Shown: in pieces, positions 1-8,464 of the stretch
How positions within the stretch are numbered: position 1 is the first letter of the stretch
Layout of the letters: the number at the start of each line of letters is the position of its first letter
DNA from: Halostella pelagica
GTDB lineage: Archaea > Halobacteriota > Halobacteria > Halobacteriales > Natronoarchaeaceae
Direction of reading: 5' to 3'
Length of the DNA stretch: 64,000 nucleotides
Assembly (NCBI GenBank): GCA_005954745.1
Contig: CP040678.1
Location: 1,612,001 to 1,676,000, forward strand
The notes under the pieces: generated by a model
Databases searched by the model: none
What the model was told of the DNA's origin: nothing
The model's input: only the letters and a program-made list of their open reading frames with translations
Made by a program: the position numbers and the translations under genes

Positions 1-19
1 GATCAAGTTGACGTAACAC

Positions 20-664
20 ATGTATTCTATCGACACCGACTTTCCGGTCGATTCGATCCCATCCGGCACGAACCTGCTGATCACGGGTCCGCCGATGACG
101 GGGAAGTACGACCTGCTCGTCGAACTCCTCGCCGACAGCTATCGATACGACGAGCGTGCCGTCTTCATCACAACCCAGAAGAGCCCGGACCAGATTCACG
201 CTGATTTCGCTGCCGGACTCGGAGTCGACTCTGTGACTGATCTCGGAATCGTCGACTGCGCGGGGCAGGAACGGTCAGGGAAACATGCCGACGACGAGCA
301 TATCCGCTCCGTCTCCTCGCCCGCAGACCTCACCGGCATCGGGATGGCGAGTTCGGAACTGATAGAAACGTTCGGCGACCGGGGCCACAGAGTTCGGACG
401 GGACTGTCGTCGCTGTCGCAGTTGCTGATGTACGCCGACGTGAAGACGGTGTTTCGCTTCCTGCACATCCTCACCGGTCGGATAAGTTCGGCTGACGGGC
501 TGGGACTGTGTACGTTAGACAGCGATGTCCACGACGACCAGACGGTCAACACGGTCAAACAGTTGTTCGACGGAGCGATCGAGACGAGAAACGAGGGGGA
601 CGATTCACGGGCGTTCCGCGTTCTCGGCCTCCCGGACGCCGACGACCGCTGGATCGACTTTTAA
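20..664 (+). CDS. KaiC/RecA-like P-loop protein (haloarchaeal)
   Basis: This 214-residue protein has the layout of the haloarchaeal RecA/KaiC-like family (DUF7504-like, from memory). A hydrophobic strand leads into a P-loop, GPPMTGKY, at residues 23-30. A second hydrophobic strand ending in LDSD near residue 168 may carry the Walker B acid. The usual Thr/Ser after the P-loop lysine is Tyr30, so ATP hydrolysis may be weak or absent. Relatives often act in signalling with HTH or histidine-kinase modules, but none is adjacent, and no DNA-binding domain is visible. The start is the first ATG, 19 bases into the window, so the promoter lies outside. It converges with the gene ending at 683. The fold is fairly sure; the role is unknown. 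Confidence 0.75.
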   Translation: MYSIDTDFPVDSIPSGTNLLITGPPMTGKYDLLVELLADSYRYDERAVFITTQKSPDQIHADFAAGLGVDSVTDLGIVDCAGQERSGKHADDEHIRSVSSPADLTGIGMASSELIETFGDRGHRVRTGLSSLSQLLMYADVKTVFRFLHILTGRISSADGLGLCTLDSDVHDDQTVNTVKQLFDGAIETRNEGDDSRAFRVLGLPDADDRWIDF

Positions 665-682
665 GCCGGAACCGTAACGCCG

Positions 683-1156
683 TTACAGTTCGACGCCGCT
701 CGGAATGAGACTGTGCTGTCGGAGCAGGTTTCCTTCGCTGTTGTACACGAGAAACGTCCGCTTGTCGTAGACGACGAGTTCCTCGCCGTCGACGTAGATG
801 CGGACTTCGTAGCGGCCGTCCGAGTCGGACGCCTCCTCGCCGTACCGTCTGGCGGCCCGAATGAAGGCGAGTACGTTGTCTGCCTCCTCGTTGAGTTCGA
901 TGATGAAATCTCCCGTGACCCGGTTAGTGACGCTGACGACGCCCGTGGCGTCCGGGTCATCGAGCGCTGATTGAAGCCGGTACGCGACGTCAGTGCCCTC
1001 CGTTTCGAGGAAGTCGCCTTCCGGGCCTGTGAGGCGCTCTTTGAGCGTCGATGCAGGCCCCTCGAAGTCGATCTCGACGGTCGGTTTCGCGGGCTCGCCG
1101 TCCTCGTCCACCCAGTCTACGTTGCTCACGTCAAGCGTGAAATAGTCGCGCCTCAT
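683..1156 (-). CDS. Conserved haloarchaeal protein (DUF5793-like)
   Basis: This 157-residue soluble, acidic protein is predicted to be rich in beta strands. It begins MRRDYFTL and resembles a conserved haloarchaeal family that I recall as DUF5793; no function is known. No catalytic motif, signal peptide or membrane segment is visible. Its last codon lies 18 nt from the end of the convergent gene at 664. Between them sits a small inverted repeat, GTAAC-GCC-GTTAC (674-686), which could terminate transcription from either side. The start at 1156 is the first ATG and matches the conserved family N-terminus. Confidence 0.75.
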   Translation of the reverse strand: MRRDYFTLDVSNVDWVDEDGEPAKPTVEIDFEGPASTLKERLTGPEGDFLETEGTDVAYRLQSALDDPDATGVVSVTNRVTGDFIIELNEEADNVLAFIRAARRYGEEASDSDGRYEVRIYVDGEELVVYDKRTFLVYNSEGNLLRQHSLIPSGVEL

Positions 1157-1278
1157 TCCCTATGATACGCTACGTTCTCACCGAGTATGAACGTAACGCC
1201 CGGGGCGGGAACGGCCCGAGTCGGCAGGAGCGCGTCAGTCTTCGATAGCTTTTAGACCTACCGCTTTCCCCACCAACC

Positions 1279-1905
1279 ATGGACCTGGTTCGATCCGAGT
1301 ACGCCGAGGAGGCCGCCGTACTTTTCGCCTGGCTATCGGCGCTACTCCCCTGGTCGCTGACGTACGGGACGCCCGCAGGCTCCCGGTATGTCGTCATCAG
1401 GTTCCCTTTCCTGATGTACGAAAACCTCGCCGGATTGGCGGAGGAACTGGACGGGACCCGACTCGTCACGCCCATCGACGCGCTCGAACGAAGCGTCTCG
1501 CTCGGCCTGACACAGACGTTTTCGAGCGCCGAACTGGAATCGCGCTACGGGACGACGGACGTTTCGCTCACTATCGAGACGGTCAGCGACGCGCTGGCCA
1601 CGTCCAACGGGGGGCAGGTGCTGGCGTATCTCACCTGGACGTTCGGCGTCGTCGTCCTGTTCCTCGCCGTGGCACTCAGCGTTCTGATGTACGTCGAGGC
1701 GGACGTTCTCGACACCGCCCCAGTCGACGCCGTCAGACTGATGGGTCTGTTACTTGGCGTCGTCGCCGTCTCGTACGTCGCCGCGACAGTTCTGCTTTAC
1801 CGGAACTTCCCCGGAACGTTGCTTAACCTCGACCAGTTGTTTCTCCCGCTCGGACCGATGATTTACGTCGTCTTCGCCGGCGTCTTGCTGACAGTCGACC
1901 GATGA
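1279..1905 (+). CDS. Polytopic membrane protein, unknown function
   Basis: This 208-residue protein has about four membrane segments: near residues 12-30, 113-140, 155-180 and 185-207. The stretch between the first two is a polar external or cytosolic domain. No enzyme motif is seen. A TATA-like CTTTTA (1249-1254) lies 25-30 nt before the ATG, which supports this start and a leaderless transcript. The family looks conserved in haloarchaea, but I cannot name it securely. It precedes the pilus ATPase gene by 84 nt. That gene has its own TATA-like box, so co-function is not implied. Confidence 0.7.
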   Translation: MDLVRSEYAEEAAVLFAWLSALLPWSLTYGTPAGSRYVVIRFPFLMYENLAGLAEELDGTRLVTPIDALERSVSLGLTQTFSSAELESRYGTTDVSLTIETVSDALATSNGGQVLAYLTWTFGVVVLFLAVALSVLMYVEADVLDTAPVDAVRLMGLLLGVVAVSYVAATVLLYRNFPGTLLNLDQLFLPLGPMIYVVFAGVLLTVDR

Positions 1906-1920
1906 CCGAATCGGCCGCCT

Positions 1921-1981
1921 GATTTAAGTCCGGTCGACTGATATCCGGTAAGTGAAACGTACCGGTCCCGCTCGGGACCGG
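1921..1981 (+). promoter_or_regulatory. pilB promoter with leader hairpin
   Basis: A TATA-like TTTAAG at 1923-1928 lies about 62-67 nt before the pilB ATG. This implies a leader of roughly 35-40 nt rather than a leaderless mRNA. Inside that leader is a perfect hairpin: CCGGTCCC (1962-1969), a 4-nt loop, and GGGACCGG (1974-1981), ending 8 nt before the start codon. It could gate translation, or it could be a terminator for the preceding gene. The promoter assignment is by position only. Confidence 0.45.
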
Positions 1982-1989
1982 AGATACCA

Positions 1990-3693
1990 ATGGTAGGAAA
2001 CCCAGACAACCAGTCGGGCGATACGTCGCCGCGCGGGGAACCGACGCAGGCCGACCGAAACGGCGCGCCCGACCAGTCGGACCCCGGCAGTCAAACGCGG
2101 GTCGAGGCCGTCAGACGACAGATCCGTCGGACGGTGGAAATGCTTCGGGGATCGACGATATCTCTGGAGAACTACGATCCGTCGCGCCACGAACGACTCG
2201 TCACGTTCGACGGTGTCGACGGCTGCGAAGAAGTCGATCGGTACTGGGTGAACGCCCCCTTTGCGTTCGTATCGATACAACGGGACCCGAAGGAGAACGA
2301 CCACCAGTATCACGTGGTCGAACCTGAACTCGAAGACCAGGAGTACGCCCTGCTCGAAGCGCTGTTCGACGACATCCGGGACCCGCTCGTCTACCGGAAG
2401 GAGGTCGACGACGGTGACGTCGAATCCGTACTCAAAGAGGAACTCAGAGAGCATCTGGAACGGTACGGTGCCGAGGTCGACATGCGGACGTTCTACAAGC
2501 TGTTTTACTATCTCTACCGGGCGTTCCGCGGCTTCAACAAGATAGACCCGATCATGCGTGACCCTCACATAGAGGACATCTCCTGTGACGGGTACGACCT
2601 GCCGATCTTCGTGTACCACGACGATTACACGGACATCGAGACGAACGTTTCGTTCAGCCAGGAAGCGCTGGACAACTTCGTCATCCGACTGGCCCAGCAC
2701 TCCGGGCGACACATCTCTATCGGCGACCCGATGGTCGAGACGATACTCCCCGACGGGAGCCGCGCCGAACTCGCGCTGGGCAAGGAGGTGACGCCGCGGG
2801 GCTCCGCCTTCACGATCCGGAAATACGCTGACGAACCGTTCACCCCCGTCGACCTGTTAGAGTACGGCACGTTCACCGTGGACCAGATGGCGTACCTGTG
2901 GCTCGCGATCGAGAACAACAAGAGCCTCATCTTCGCCGGCGGGACGGCGTCCGGAAAGACCACCTCGATGAACGCGGTTTCGATGTTCATCCCGCCGCGC
3001 TCGAAGGTACTCACCATCGAGGACACGCGCGAGTTAGCGCTGTATCACGACAACTGGCTCTCCAGCGTCACGCGGGACCGCATGACCGAAGGGAGCGACA
3101 TCACGATGTACGACCTGCTCCGGTCGGCGCTCCGACATCGCCCCGAGTACATCGTCGTGGGCGAGGTCCGGGGCGAGGAGGCGATAACGCTGTTCCAGGC
3201 GATGAACACCGGCCACACGACGTACTCGACGATGCACGCCGACAGCGTCCGAACGGTGATAAACCGCCTCGAAAACGAGCCTATCAACGTCCCGCGGGCG
3301 ATGGTCCAGAGCCTCGACATCCTCTGTGTCCAGACGCTCACCCGGTTCGAGGACGAACGCGTCCGCCGGAACAAAACTATCGCCGAGATCGAAGGGATCG
3401 ACCAACGAACCGGCGAACTCGACTACTCGAACGCCTTCGTCTGGAACCCCGACGACGACTCCGTCTCGCGGGAGGACAGCGAAGTGCTCGACGATATCCG
3501 CGACGACAACGGGTGGAGTCAGTCCGAACTGCTGCGGGAACTCCAGCGGAGACGCGACTTCCTCCGGTCACTGTGGGACAATGACGTGAACGACTACCGC
3601 CGGTTCACCGCCATGGTAAACGAGTATTACGCCGATCCGGAAGCGGCGATGGCGTCGATAGAGGACGGACCGGAACCGGCGACTACGGACTGA
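1990..3693 (+). CDS. pilB: Type IV pilus / secretion ATPase (PilB, GspE-TadA superfamily)
   Basis: This 567-residue cytoplasmic ATPase would power assembly of archaeal type IV pili. After an acidic, polar N-terminus (1-35) comes a regulatory N-domain. The T2SSE core has Walker A GGTASGKT at residues 317-324, an Asp-box-like segment (IEDTRELAL), the Walker B region IVVGEVRGEE near 388-397, and a His-box MHADS following TGHTTYST. Length and motifs match haloarchaeal PilB. The next gene encodes the membrane platform PilC, which fits a pilus-assembly operon. No prepilin or prepilin peptidase gene is next to it. The start at 1990 is the first in-frame ATG after the leader hairpin. Confidence 0.93.
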   Translation: MVGNPDNQSGDTSPRGEPTQADRNGAPDQSDPGSQTRVEAVRRQIRRTVEMLRGSTISLENYDPSRHERLVTFDGVDGCEEVDRYWVNAPFAFVSIQRDPKENDHQYHVVEPELEDQEYALLEALFDDIRDPLVYRKEVDDGDVESVLKEELREHLERYGAEVDMRTFYKLFYYLYRAFRGFNKIDPIMRDPHIEDISCDGYDLPIFVYHDDYTDIETNVSFSQEALDNFVIRLAQHSGRHISIGDPMVETILPDGSRAELALGKEVTPRGSAFTIRKYADEPFTPVDLLEYGTFTVDQMAYLWLAIENNKSLIFAGGTASGKTTSMNAVSMFIPPRSKVLTIEDTRELALYHDNWLSSVTRDRMTEGSDITMYDLLRSALRHRPEYIVVGEVRGEEAITLFQAMNTGHTTYSTMHADSVRTVINRLENEPINVPRAMVQSLDILCVQTLTRFEDERVRRNKTIAEIEGIDQRTGELDYSNAFVWNPDDDSVSREDSEVLDDIRDDNGWSQSELLRELQRRRDFLRSLWDNDVNDYRRFTAMVNEYYADPEAAMASIEDGPEPATTD

Positions 3694-3719
3694 TGGCAGA
3701 ACACACGGTGAGTAACTGA
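3693..3719 (+). other. 8-codon mini-ORF linking pilB and pilC
   Basis: An ATG at 3693 shares its A with the pilB stop codon (TGATG). It opens a reading frame of eight codons (MAEHTVSN) that ends in a TGA whose last base is the A of the pilC ATG at 3719, so a second TGATG is formed. The 25-nt gap between the two long genes is thus exactly bridged by stop/start overlaps. This looks like a termination-reinitiation relay for translational coupling, though it could be chance. The peptide itself has no recognisable role. Confidence 0.4.
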
Positions 3720-5815
3720 TGTCTCTCGCGAACTACGTCCCGCTCGTCGTCGCTGTTCTCGTCTTACTTCCGGTCGCCCTCGCGCCGGTTAGCAACCGGG
3801 CCGACCGGGTTGTCACGCGGTTCGCGATGTCCCTGTTCGGCGGCTACGTCAGCGATGTCGGACGACGGCGCGCCAAGCGCCGCCAACTGCTCCGCGCCGC
3901 ACACCTGCCGACGACGTTTCGTATCTACGCGGCAAAGACGCTGCTGTACGCCGCTCTCATCGCTCTCGCGGGAAGCGTTCTCGCGACGTACGTCATCTGG
4001 GGGGGCCTCGAACTCCTCGCCATCGACCCGGAGACGATTCGCGCAACCCTGCCGGACCAGCTATCGATACTCGCTACGTTCGGCGGCGTGACGGTGGTGT
4101 CACTCGAAAAGTTGTTCGTTCTCCTACTCGTTGCCGGGGGTACCCTGGGGACTGCGGGCGGGATCTTCACGTACTGGCTCCGCTGGTACTACCCGCGCCA
4201 CATCGCCGACCAGCGCGCCGACCGGATCGACGTGAGCATGCCCCAGACCGTCGCGTTCATCTACGCCCTCTCCCGGAGCGGCATGGCGTTTCCAAAGGTG
4301 ATGCGGACCCTCTCCGAAAACCGATCCGTGTACGGCGCTTCCGCCGACGAAGTGAGCGTCGCGGTCAGGAACATGGACATGTTCGGAATGGACATGATCT
4401 CCGCGATCAAGACGATGTCCCGCCGGACGCCCAGCGAGGGGTTCAAGGAGTTCAGCGAGAACCTGACGAGCGTCCTGCAGAGCGGACGTAACCTTTCGGA
4501 GTTCCTCCATCAGCAGTACGACCAGTATCAGGATGAAGCCGAGGCCCAACAGGAGCAGTTGCTCAACCTCCTTGCGACGATGGCGGAGGCGTACGTGACC
4601 GTCCTCGTCGCGGGGCCGCTCTTTCTCATTACGATTCTCGTCATTATCGGCATCACCGTCACCGATACGTTGCCGATGTTACAACTGATCGCGTACTTCG
4701 CGTTACCGATCATCAACATCGCTTTCATCCTCTATCTCAGTACGGTGATGGAATCGATGACGGGTACGAACATGTCGGACGACAACACGGAGGGGCCGTC
4801 GGAGCTAACGGGGATCCGTCGAACTGAGACGGTGAGGCAAGACGGCGGAGGCCCCGAGAATCGTCACCCGAACGTCCAGCGCCTGTCGGCCCATCGGCGG
4901 TTTCAGTGGATCCGAACGAGGATCGGCCAACCGGTACAGACGATCCTCGACCGTCCCATCACCCTCCTGTGGGTCACCGTACCGATCGCTGTCGCCGTTA
5001 CGCTCTGGCGACTGCCGGAGGCGACCACGGGCGGTCAACTGACGGCCGCCGGCGTGGACGACCTGTTTATTCAGGCGGGACTGTTCGTCGTAGGGACGTT
5101 CGCGATAGCCTACGAGATCCACGACCGCCGCATCGAAGCTATCGAGGCGTCGATACCCGACTTCCTCGACCGTCTCGCGAGCGTCAACGAGGCCGGGATG
5201 ACCGTCGTCGAGAGCCTCGACCGCGTCCGCGGAAGCGAACTCGGCGCGCTCAATCAGGAACTCGACCGCGTCTGGGCCGACATTCAGTGGGGTTCGGACG
5301 TGGATACGGCGCTCCGGCGATTCGAGGCGCGGATGCGGACGCGAACCGTCTCTCGGATAGTCACGCTGGTGACGCAGGCGATGAACGCGAGCGGGGATCT
5401 AGCGACCGTCCTCCGCATCTCCGCCGCACAGGCGAAAGCAGACCGGCGGCTCAAGCGTGAGCGGCGACAGGAGATGCTCACCTACGTCGTCGTGGTGTAC
5501 GTCTCCTTCGGCGTGTTCCTGGTCATCGTGGCCGCGCTGAACAACGTGTTGATACCGAGTCTCCCCGAGGGGAGCGTCGTTCCAAACGCCACGAGCGAGG
5601 CGGCAGGTAGCATCGGTGCGATCGATACCGTCAGCAACCTCGGAACGATCAACGAGGAGGCGTACACGCTCGTGTTCTTCCACACGACGCTCATCCAGGG
5701 AGTCCTCTCCGGCCTGGTCGCCGGACAGATGAGCGGCGGTGACGTCCGCGCCGGCGCGAAACACGCGGCGATCCTGCTCGCACTGTCGTATGCCGGATTC
5801 ATCATCATCCTCTGA
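3719..5815 (+). CDS. pilC: Type IV pilus membrane platform protein (PilC/TadC type, two T2SSF domains)
   Basis: This 698-residue integral membrane protein would be the platform on which PilB acts. It contains two T2SSF-like helical bundles, near residues 172-270 and 476-585. Groups of membrane helices lie near 1-25, 70-150, 295-345, 410-460 and 595-698. The duplicated T2SSF layout and length match haloarchaeal PilC. A charged linker (345-410) separates the halves. It follows pilB by 25 nt through the mini-ORF described separately, and is almost certainly co-transcribed with it. No pilin gene follows, so the pilins must lie elsewhere. Confidence 0.92.
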   Translation: MSLANYVPLVVAVLVLLPVALAPVSNRADRVVTRFAMSLFGGYVSDVGRRRAKRRQLLRAAHLPTTFRIYAAKTLLYAALIALAGSVLATYVIWGGLELLAIDPETIRATLPDQLSILATFGGVTVVSLEKLFVLLLVAGGTLGTAGGIFTYWLRWYYPRHIADQRADRIDVSMPQTVAFIYALSRSGMAFPKVMRTLSENRSVYGASADEVSVAVRNMDMFGMDMISAIKTMSRRTPSEGFKEFSENLTSVLQSGRNLSEFLHQQYDQYQDEAEAQQEQLLNLLATMAEAYVTVLVAGPLFLITILVIIGITVTDTLPMLQLIAYFALPIINIAFILYLSTVMESMTGTNMSDDNTEGPSELTGIRRTETVRQDGGGPENRHPNVQRLSAHRRFQWIRTRIGQPVQTILDRPITLLWVTVPIAVAVTLWRLPEATTGGQLTAAGVDDLFIQAGLFVVGTFAIAYEIHDRRIEAIEASIPDFLDRLASVNEAGMTVVESLDRVRGSELGALNQELDRVWADIQWGSDVDTALRRFEARMRTRTVSRIVTLVTQAMNASGDLATVLRISAAQAKADRRLKRERRQEMLTYVVVVYVSFGVFLVIVAALNNVLIPSLPEGSVVPNATSEAAGSIGAIDTVSNLGTINEEAYTLVFFHTTLIQGVLSGLVAGQMSGGDVRAGAKHAAILLALSYAGFIIIL

Positions 5816-5875
5816 TAGGGTGGCCCCGTCAGGTCTGATCGCCGGGGTTTACGGGTTGCGCGTCGAACGTCCGCC

Positions 5876-6514
5876 ATGGACCGGCGTCCCGTCGACGTTC
5901 GAGACACTTACGACCGGATCGCGGGTCACTTCGCCGAGACGCGCGAATACCCCTGGCCAGAGGTCGAATCGTTCGTCGAGGACGCCCCTCGCAGCGAGGT
6001 CGCCCTGGACCTCGGATGCGGTAACGGACGCCACGCCGAACTCCTCGCCGCACATACCGATCGGGTCCTCGCCTGCGACATCAGTCGCGGCCTCCTAGCT
6101 ACGGCACGGAGCCGTCTTTCCGAGCGAAATATCGACGCCGACCTCCTTCAGGGAGACGCAGGCGCCGTACCGCTCGCCGACGACTCCGTCGGCCTGGCGG
6201 TGTACGTCGCGACGCTCCATCACCTCCCTACCGGCGACGCTCGCCTGGCCAGTCTCGACGAACTCGCCCGCGTACTTTCCACGGAGGCTCCCGGACTCGT
6301 CAGCGCGTGGAGTACCGCTCACGACCGGTTTGACGCCGGCGAGGGGTTCGACACGACGGTCGACTGGACGCTTCCGGGCGGCGAGACGGTCCCGCGTTTT
6401 TACCACGTGTACTCGCCGGACGAGTTCGAGTCGGACCTGGCCGAAAGCGACCTCGGCGTTCGGAGTGCGTTCGTCTCCAGCGGGAACTGTTACGCCGTCG
6501 TCGAAGGAGCGTAA
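5876..6514 (+). CDS. Class I SAM-dependent methyltransferase, Trm9-like
   Basis: This 212-residue protein is a Rossmann-fold methyltransferase. Motif I is LDLGCGNG at about residues 43-50. The N-terminal stretch YDRIAGHFAETREYPWP and the later LHHLPTGDARLASLDELARV match the Trm9/ALKBH8 subgroup, whose members modify wobble uridine in tRNA with a Trm112 partner. The substrate in this organism is inferred only. TTTACG (5848-5853) lies 23-28 nt before the ATG and supports a leaderless transcript and this start. It stands alone between the pilus operon and a flavoprotein gene. Confidence 0.8.
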   Translation: MDRRPVDVRDTYDRIAGHFAETREYPWPEVESFVEDAPRSEVALDLGCGNGRHAELLAAHTDRVLACDISRGLLATARSRLSERNIDADLLQGDAGAVPLADDSVGLAVYVATLHHLPTGDARLASLDELARVLSTEAPGLVSAWSTAHDRFDAGEGFDTTVDWTLPGGETVPRFYHVYSPDEFESDLAESDLGVRSAFVSSGNCYAVVEGA

Positions 6515-6597
6515 CGCCGGGGCGCTCGCGGTCGTTCGCCTCGGTCGCACGACTGCTCTGAGTTTTTATCCGTCGACCGTCTACGATCTGGCACTTC

Positions 6598-7617
6598 ATG
6601 ACTGAACGACCCCCTGAGTACGAAGTAGCGGTCGTCGGGGGCGGTCCCGCGGGCCTCACGACGGCGCTGTACACGACCAGACTGGGCCACGACACCGTCC
6701 TGATCGACCGCGGCGGCGGCCGCGCCGCAATGATGAAAGACACTCACAACGTCATCGGTATCACCGAGGACGTGTCGGGCAACGACCTCCTCGGTCGCGC
6801 GAGGGATCAGGTCGAGGGGTACGGTGCGGATAGCCGTCAGGCGTTCGTCGAGGGCGTGACTGCCGTCGACGGGGACGACGCCCGGTTCAGACTCGAAGCG
6901 GGCGACGAGTCGTATCTCGCGGATCGCGTTGTCCTCGCCACGGGGTTTTCGGACGCTCGGCCGGATCCGCCGCTTCCCCGAACTGGGCGCGGCCTGCACT
7001 ACTGTCTGCACTGCGACGCCTACATGTTCGTCGACGAATCCGTGTTCGTGATGGGCCGCGGCGAGAGCGCCGCACACGTCGCCATGATCATGCTGAACTT
7101 CACCGACCGGGTGGACCTGCTGCTCGACGGCGACGACCCGACCTGGGGCGACGAGACGGACGAACTGCTCCGCGCTCATCCCATCGATATCGTCGAGTCT
7201 GAGGTCACTGGCGCGTTTCAGGACGAGAACGACCCCGAATGGCTCGGCGGCTTTGAGTTCGCCGACGGTACCGTTCGCGAGTACCGTGGCGGGTTCCCGA
7301 TGTACGGGTCGAACTACAACAACGAACTCGCCGCCGACCTCGACGCGGAGATCAACGACGACGGCACCGTCGCCGTGGACGACCACGGCCGCACCAGCGT
7401 CGACGGCCTGTACGCAGTCGGCGACCTCACGCCCGGCCACAACCAGATCCCCGTCGCCATGGGCCAGGGGGCGAAGGCAGGCATCGCGATCCACAAGAGC
7501 CTCCGGACGTTCCCCAAATCCCTCGACGAACTCGAAGACGGCACAGTCGACGAGACGGACGTTCCCGCTATCTCTCCCGGCCTCCGCGACGCCGCCCGTG
7601 CTCACGGTGACGACTAG
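6598..7617 (+). CDS. Thioredoxin-reductase-like FAD/NAD(P) oxidoreductase
   Basis: This 339-residue flavoprotein has an N-terminal FAD-binding GGGPAG (residues 13-18) and a redox-active-type pair C136-L-H-C139 in the NAD domain, at the position of the CxxC of bacterial TrxB. A C-terminal FAD motif, GDLTPGHNQIPVAMGQG, completes the fold. The likely role is NAD(P)H-dependent reduction of thioredoxin or another disulfide carrier. The partner is not encoded nearby. TTTTTAT (6563-6569) lies 29-35 nt before the ATG. The stop is followed by a perfect small hairpin (7619-7633) and TTATT, a possible terminator. Confidence 0.87.
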   Translation: MTERPPEYEVAVVGGGPAGLTTALYTTRLGHDTVLIDRGGGRAAMMKDTHNVIGITEDVSGNDLLGRARDQVEGYGADSRQAFVEGVTAVDGDDARFRLEAGDESYLADRVVLATGFSDARPDPPLPRTGRGLHYCLHCDAYMFVDESVFVMGRGESAAHVAMIMLNFTDRVDLLLDGDDPTWGDETDELLRAHPIDIVESEVTGAFQDENDPEWLGGFEFADGTVREYRGGFPMYGSNYNNELAADLDAEINDDGTVAVDDHGRTSVDGLYAVGDLTPGHNQIPVAMGQGAKAGIAIHKSLRTFPKSLDELEDGTVDETDVPAISPGLRDAARAHGDD

Positions 7618-7618
7618 A

Positions 7619-7636
7619 AAGGGTAACACCCTTATT
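7619..7636 (+). terminator. Hairpin after the TrxR-like gene
   Basis: AAGGGT (7619-7624), a 3-nt loop and ACCCTT (7628-7633) form a perfect short hairpin followed by TTATT, directly after the stop codon. It could be a terminator. Its T-rich tail is short, so the call is tentative. Confidence 0.4.
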
Positions 7637-7755
7637 GCAGGGCGATTTAGCGGTGGGTGAGCGCCCGACGCACGGTCTGGGCGTGAGCGAACGAGCGCCG
7701 GTGTCTGACCGAGCGTAGCGAGGTCAGGGACGGCGTGAACGAACGCAGTGAGTGA
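7637..7755. repeat. tRNA upstream region with short repeats
   Basis: This 119-nt stretch is built from short GAGCG/CGAGCG-type words common in haloarchaeal spacers. It includes the inverted repeat TGACC-N11-GGTCA (7706-7726) and a near copy of the tRNA-Gly 5' end: GAGCGCCGGTGTCT at 7693-7706 compared with GAGCGCCGGTGGTCT at 7754-7768. No open reading frame or clear tRNA promoter could be assigned. Confidence 0.5.
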
Positions 7756-7826
7756 GCGCCGGTGGTCTAGTGGTAGGACCTGAGCCTTCCAAGCTCATGG
7801 CCCGGGTTCAAATCCCGGCCGGCGCA
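7756..7826 (+). tRNA. tRNA-Gly (anticodon UCC)
   Basis: The cloverleaf folds cleanly. The acceptor arm GCGCCGG (7756-7762) pairs with CCGGCGC (7819-7825), and the discriminator A is at 7826. The anticodon stem TGAGC/GCTCA (7781-7785/7793-7797) holds the loop CTTCCAA, giving anticodon TCC at 7788-7790. The T-arm CCGGG/CCCGG (7802-7806/7814-7818) holds TTCAAAT. CCA is not encoded, which is usual for haloarchaea. It reads GGA/GGG glycine codons. Just upstream (7693-7706) is a partial copy of its 5' end. Confidence 0.96.
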
Positions 7827-7903
7827 CTTTCTGAACGGAACCAACAGGTAGCTGTCGGGCTACGAACGGCGTGGAGACGAAGGACGGAACGTGAGAATCC
7901 GGG

Positions 7904-8350
7904 CTATCGCAGTTCCTTTCTCATGCAAACCGCCGAAGCGGGACAGAGGTCCGAGAACTCTGTCGTCGCCTGAATACTCGACGGCGCGGCCTCCCGGTCG
8001 ATCGCCTCGTACCCGCACCGTCGGAAGAACTCGGATGCGGTCGTAGTCAGGAGATACAGCGTCTCTACTCCGTTTTGGCGCGCACGAGCCTCTAACGCGT
8101 CACAGAGCGCCGATCCGTACCCTCCGCCACGGTTCGCTTCGGTAATCACCACCGACCGGAGGAGCCCGTCTGAACCGTGTGTTTCGACGCCGCCGATGCC
8201 GATTCGCTCCGTATCAGCGTCGGCGACGAAGAAACACTCCGGCTTCGTTCGCACGTCCTGATACGGGAGGTCGTTCGCTCGCAACACGGCTTCGATGCGG
8301 TCTAAGTCCTCCGTATCCGCCTGCCGTACAGTTATCGAAGCGTCGGTCAT
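7904..8350 (-). CDS. arsN2: GNAT acetyltransferase, ArsN2-like
   Basis: This 148-residue GNAT-fold protein carries an acetyl-CoA loop region around RGGGYGSAL (residues 73-81) and the C-terminal FFRRCGYEAIDREAAPSSI pattern seen in the ArsN2 family. Members of this family are found in arsenic gene clusters and are linked to resistance to arsenicals; the exact substrate here is not established. The gene lies on the same strand as arsR-arsM and downstream of them, separated by a small membrane-protein gene, which supports the call. A general GNAT of other specificity cannot be excluded. It converges on the tRNA-Gly gene. Confidence 0.78.
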   Translation of the reverse strand: MTDASITVRQADTEDLDRIEAVLRANDLPYQDVRTKPECFFVADADTERIGIGGVETHGSDGLLRSVVITEANRGGGYGSALCDALEARARQNGVETLYLLTTTASEFFRRCGYEAIDREAAPSSIQATTEFSDLCPASAVCMRKELR

Positions 8351-8464
8351 ACGGTCACAGTGAAACCCCTTTCGCGAGGACGGGTTCTGGGGCCGTGCTG
8401 CGTTCGCCAGTGAACCATCGATGGGTAAACCGTTTCGGAGAGTCCTATCGTTCGGGTCATCGAT

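Noticed and set aside
7756-7826. tRNA-Gly as the attachment site of an integrated arsenic island
   Set aside because: No repeat of the tRNA 3' end was found around the arsenic genes and no integrase is present. Only a partial 5'-end repeat exists upstream.
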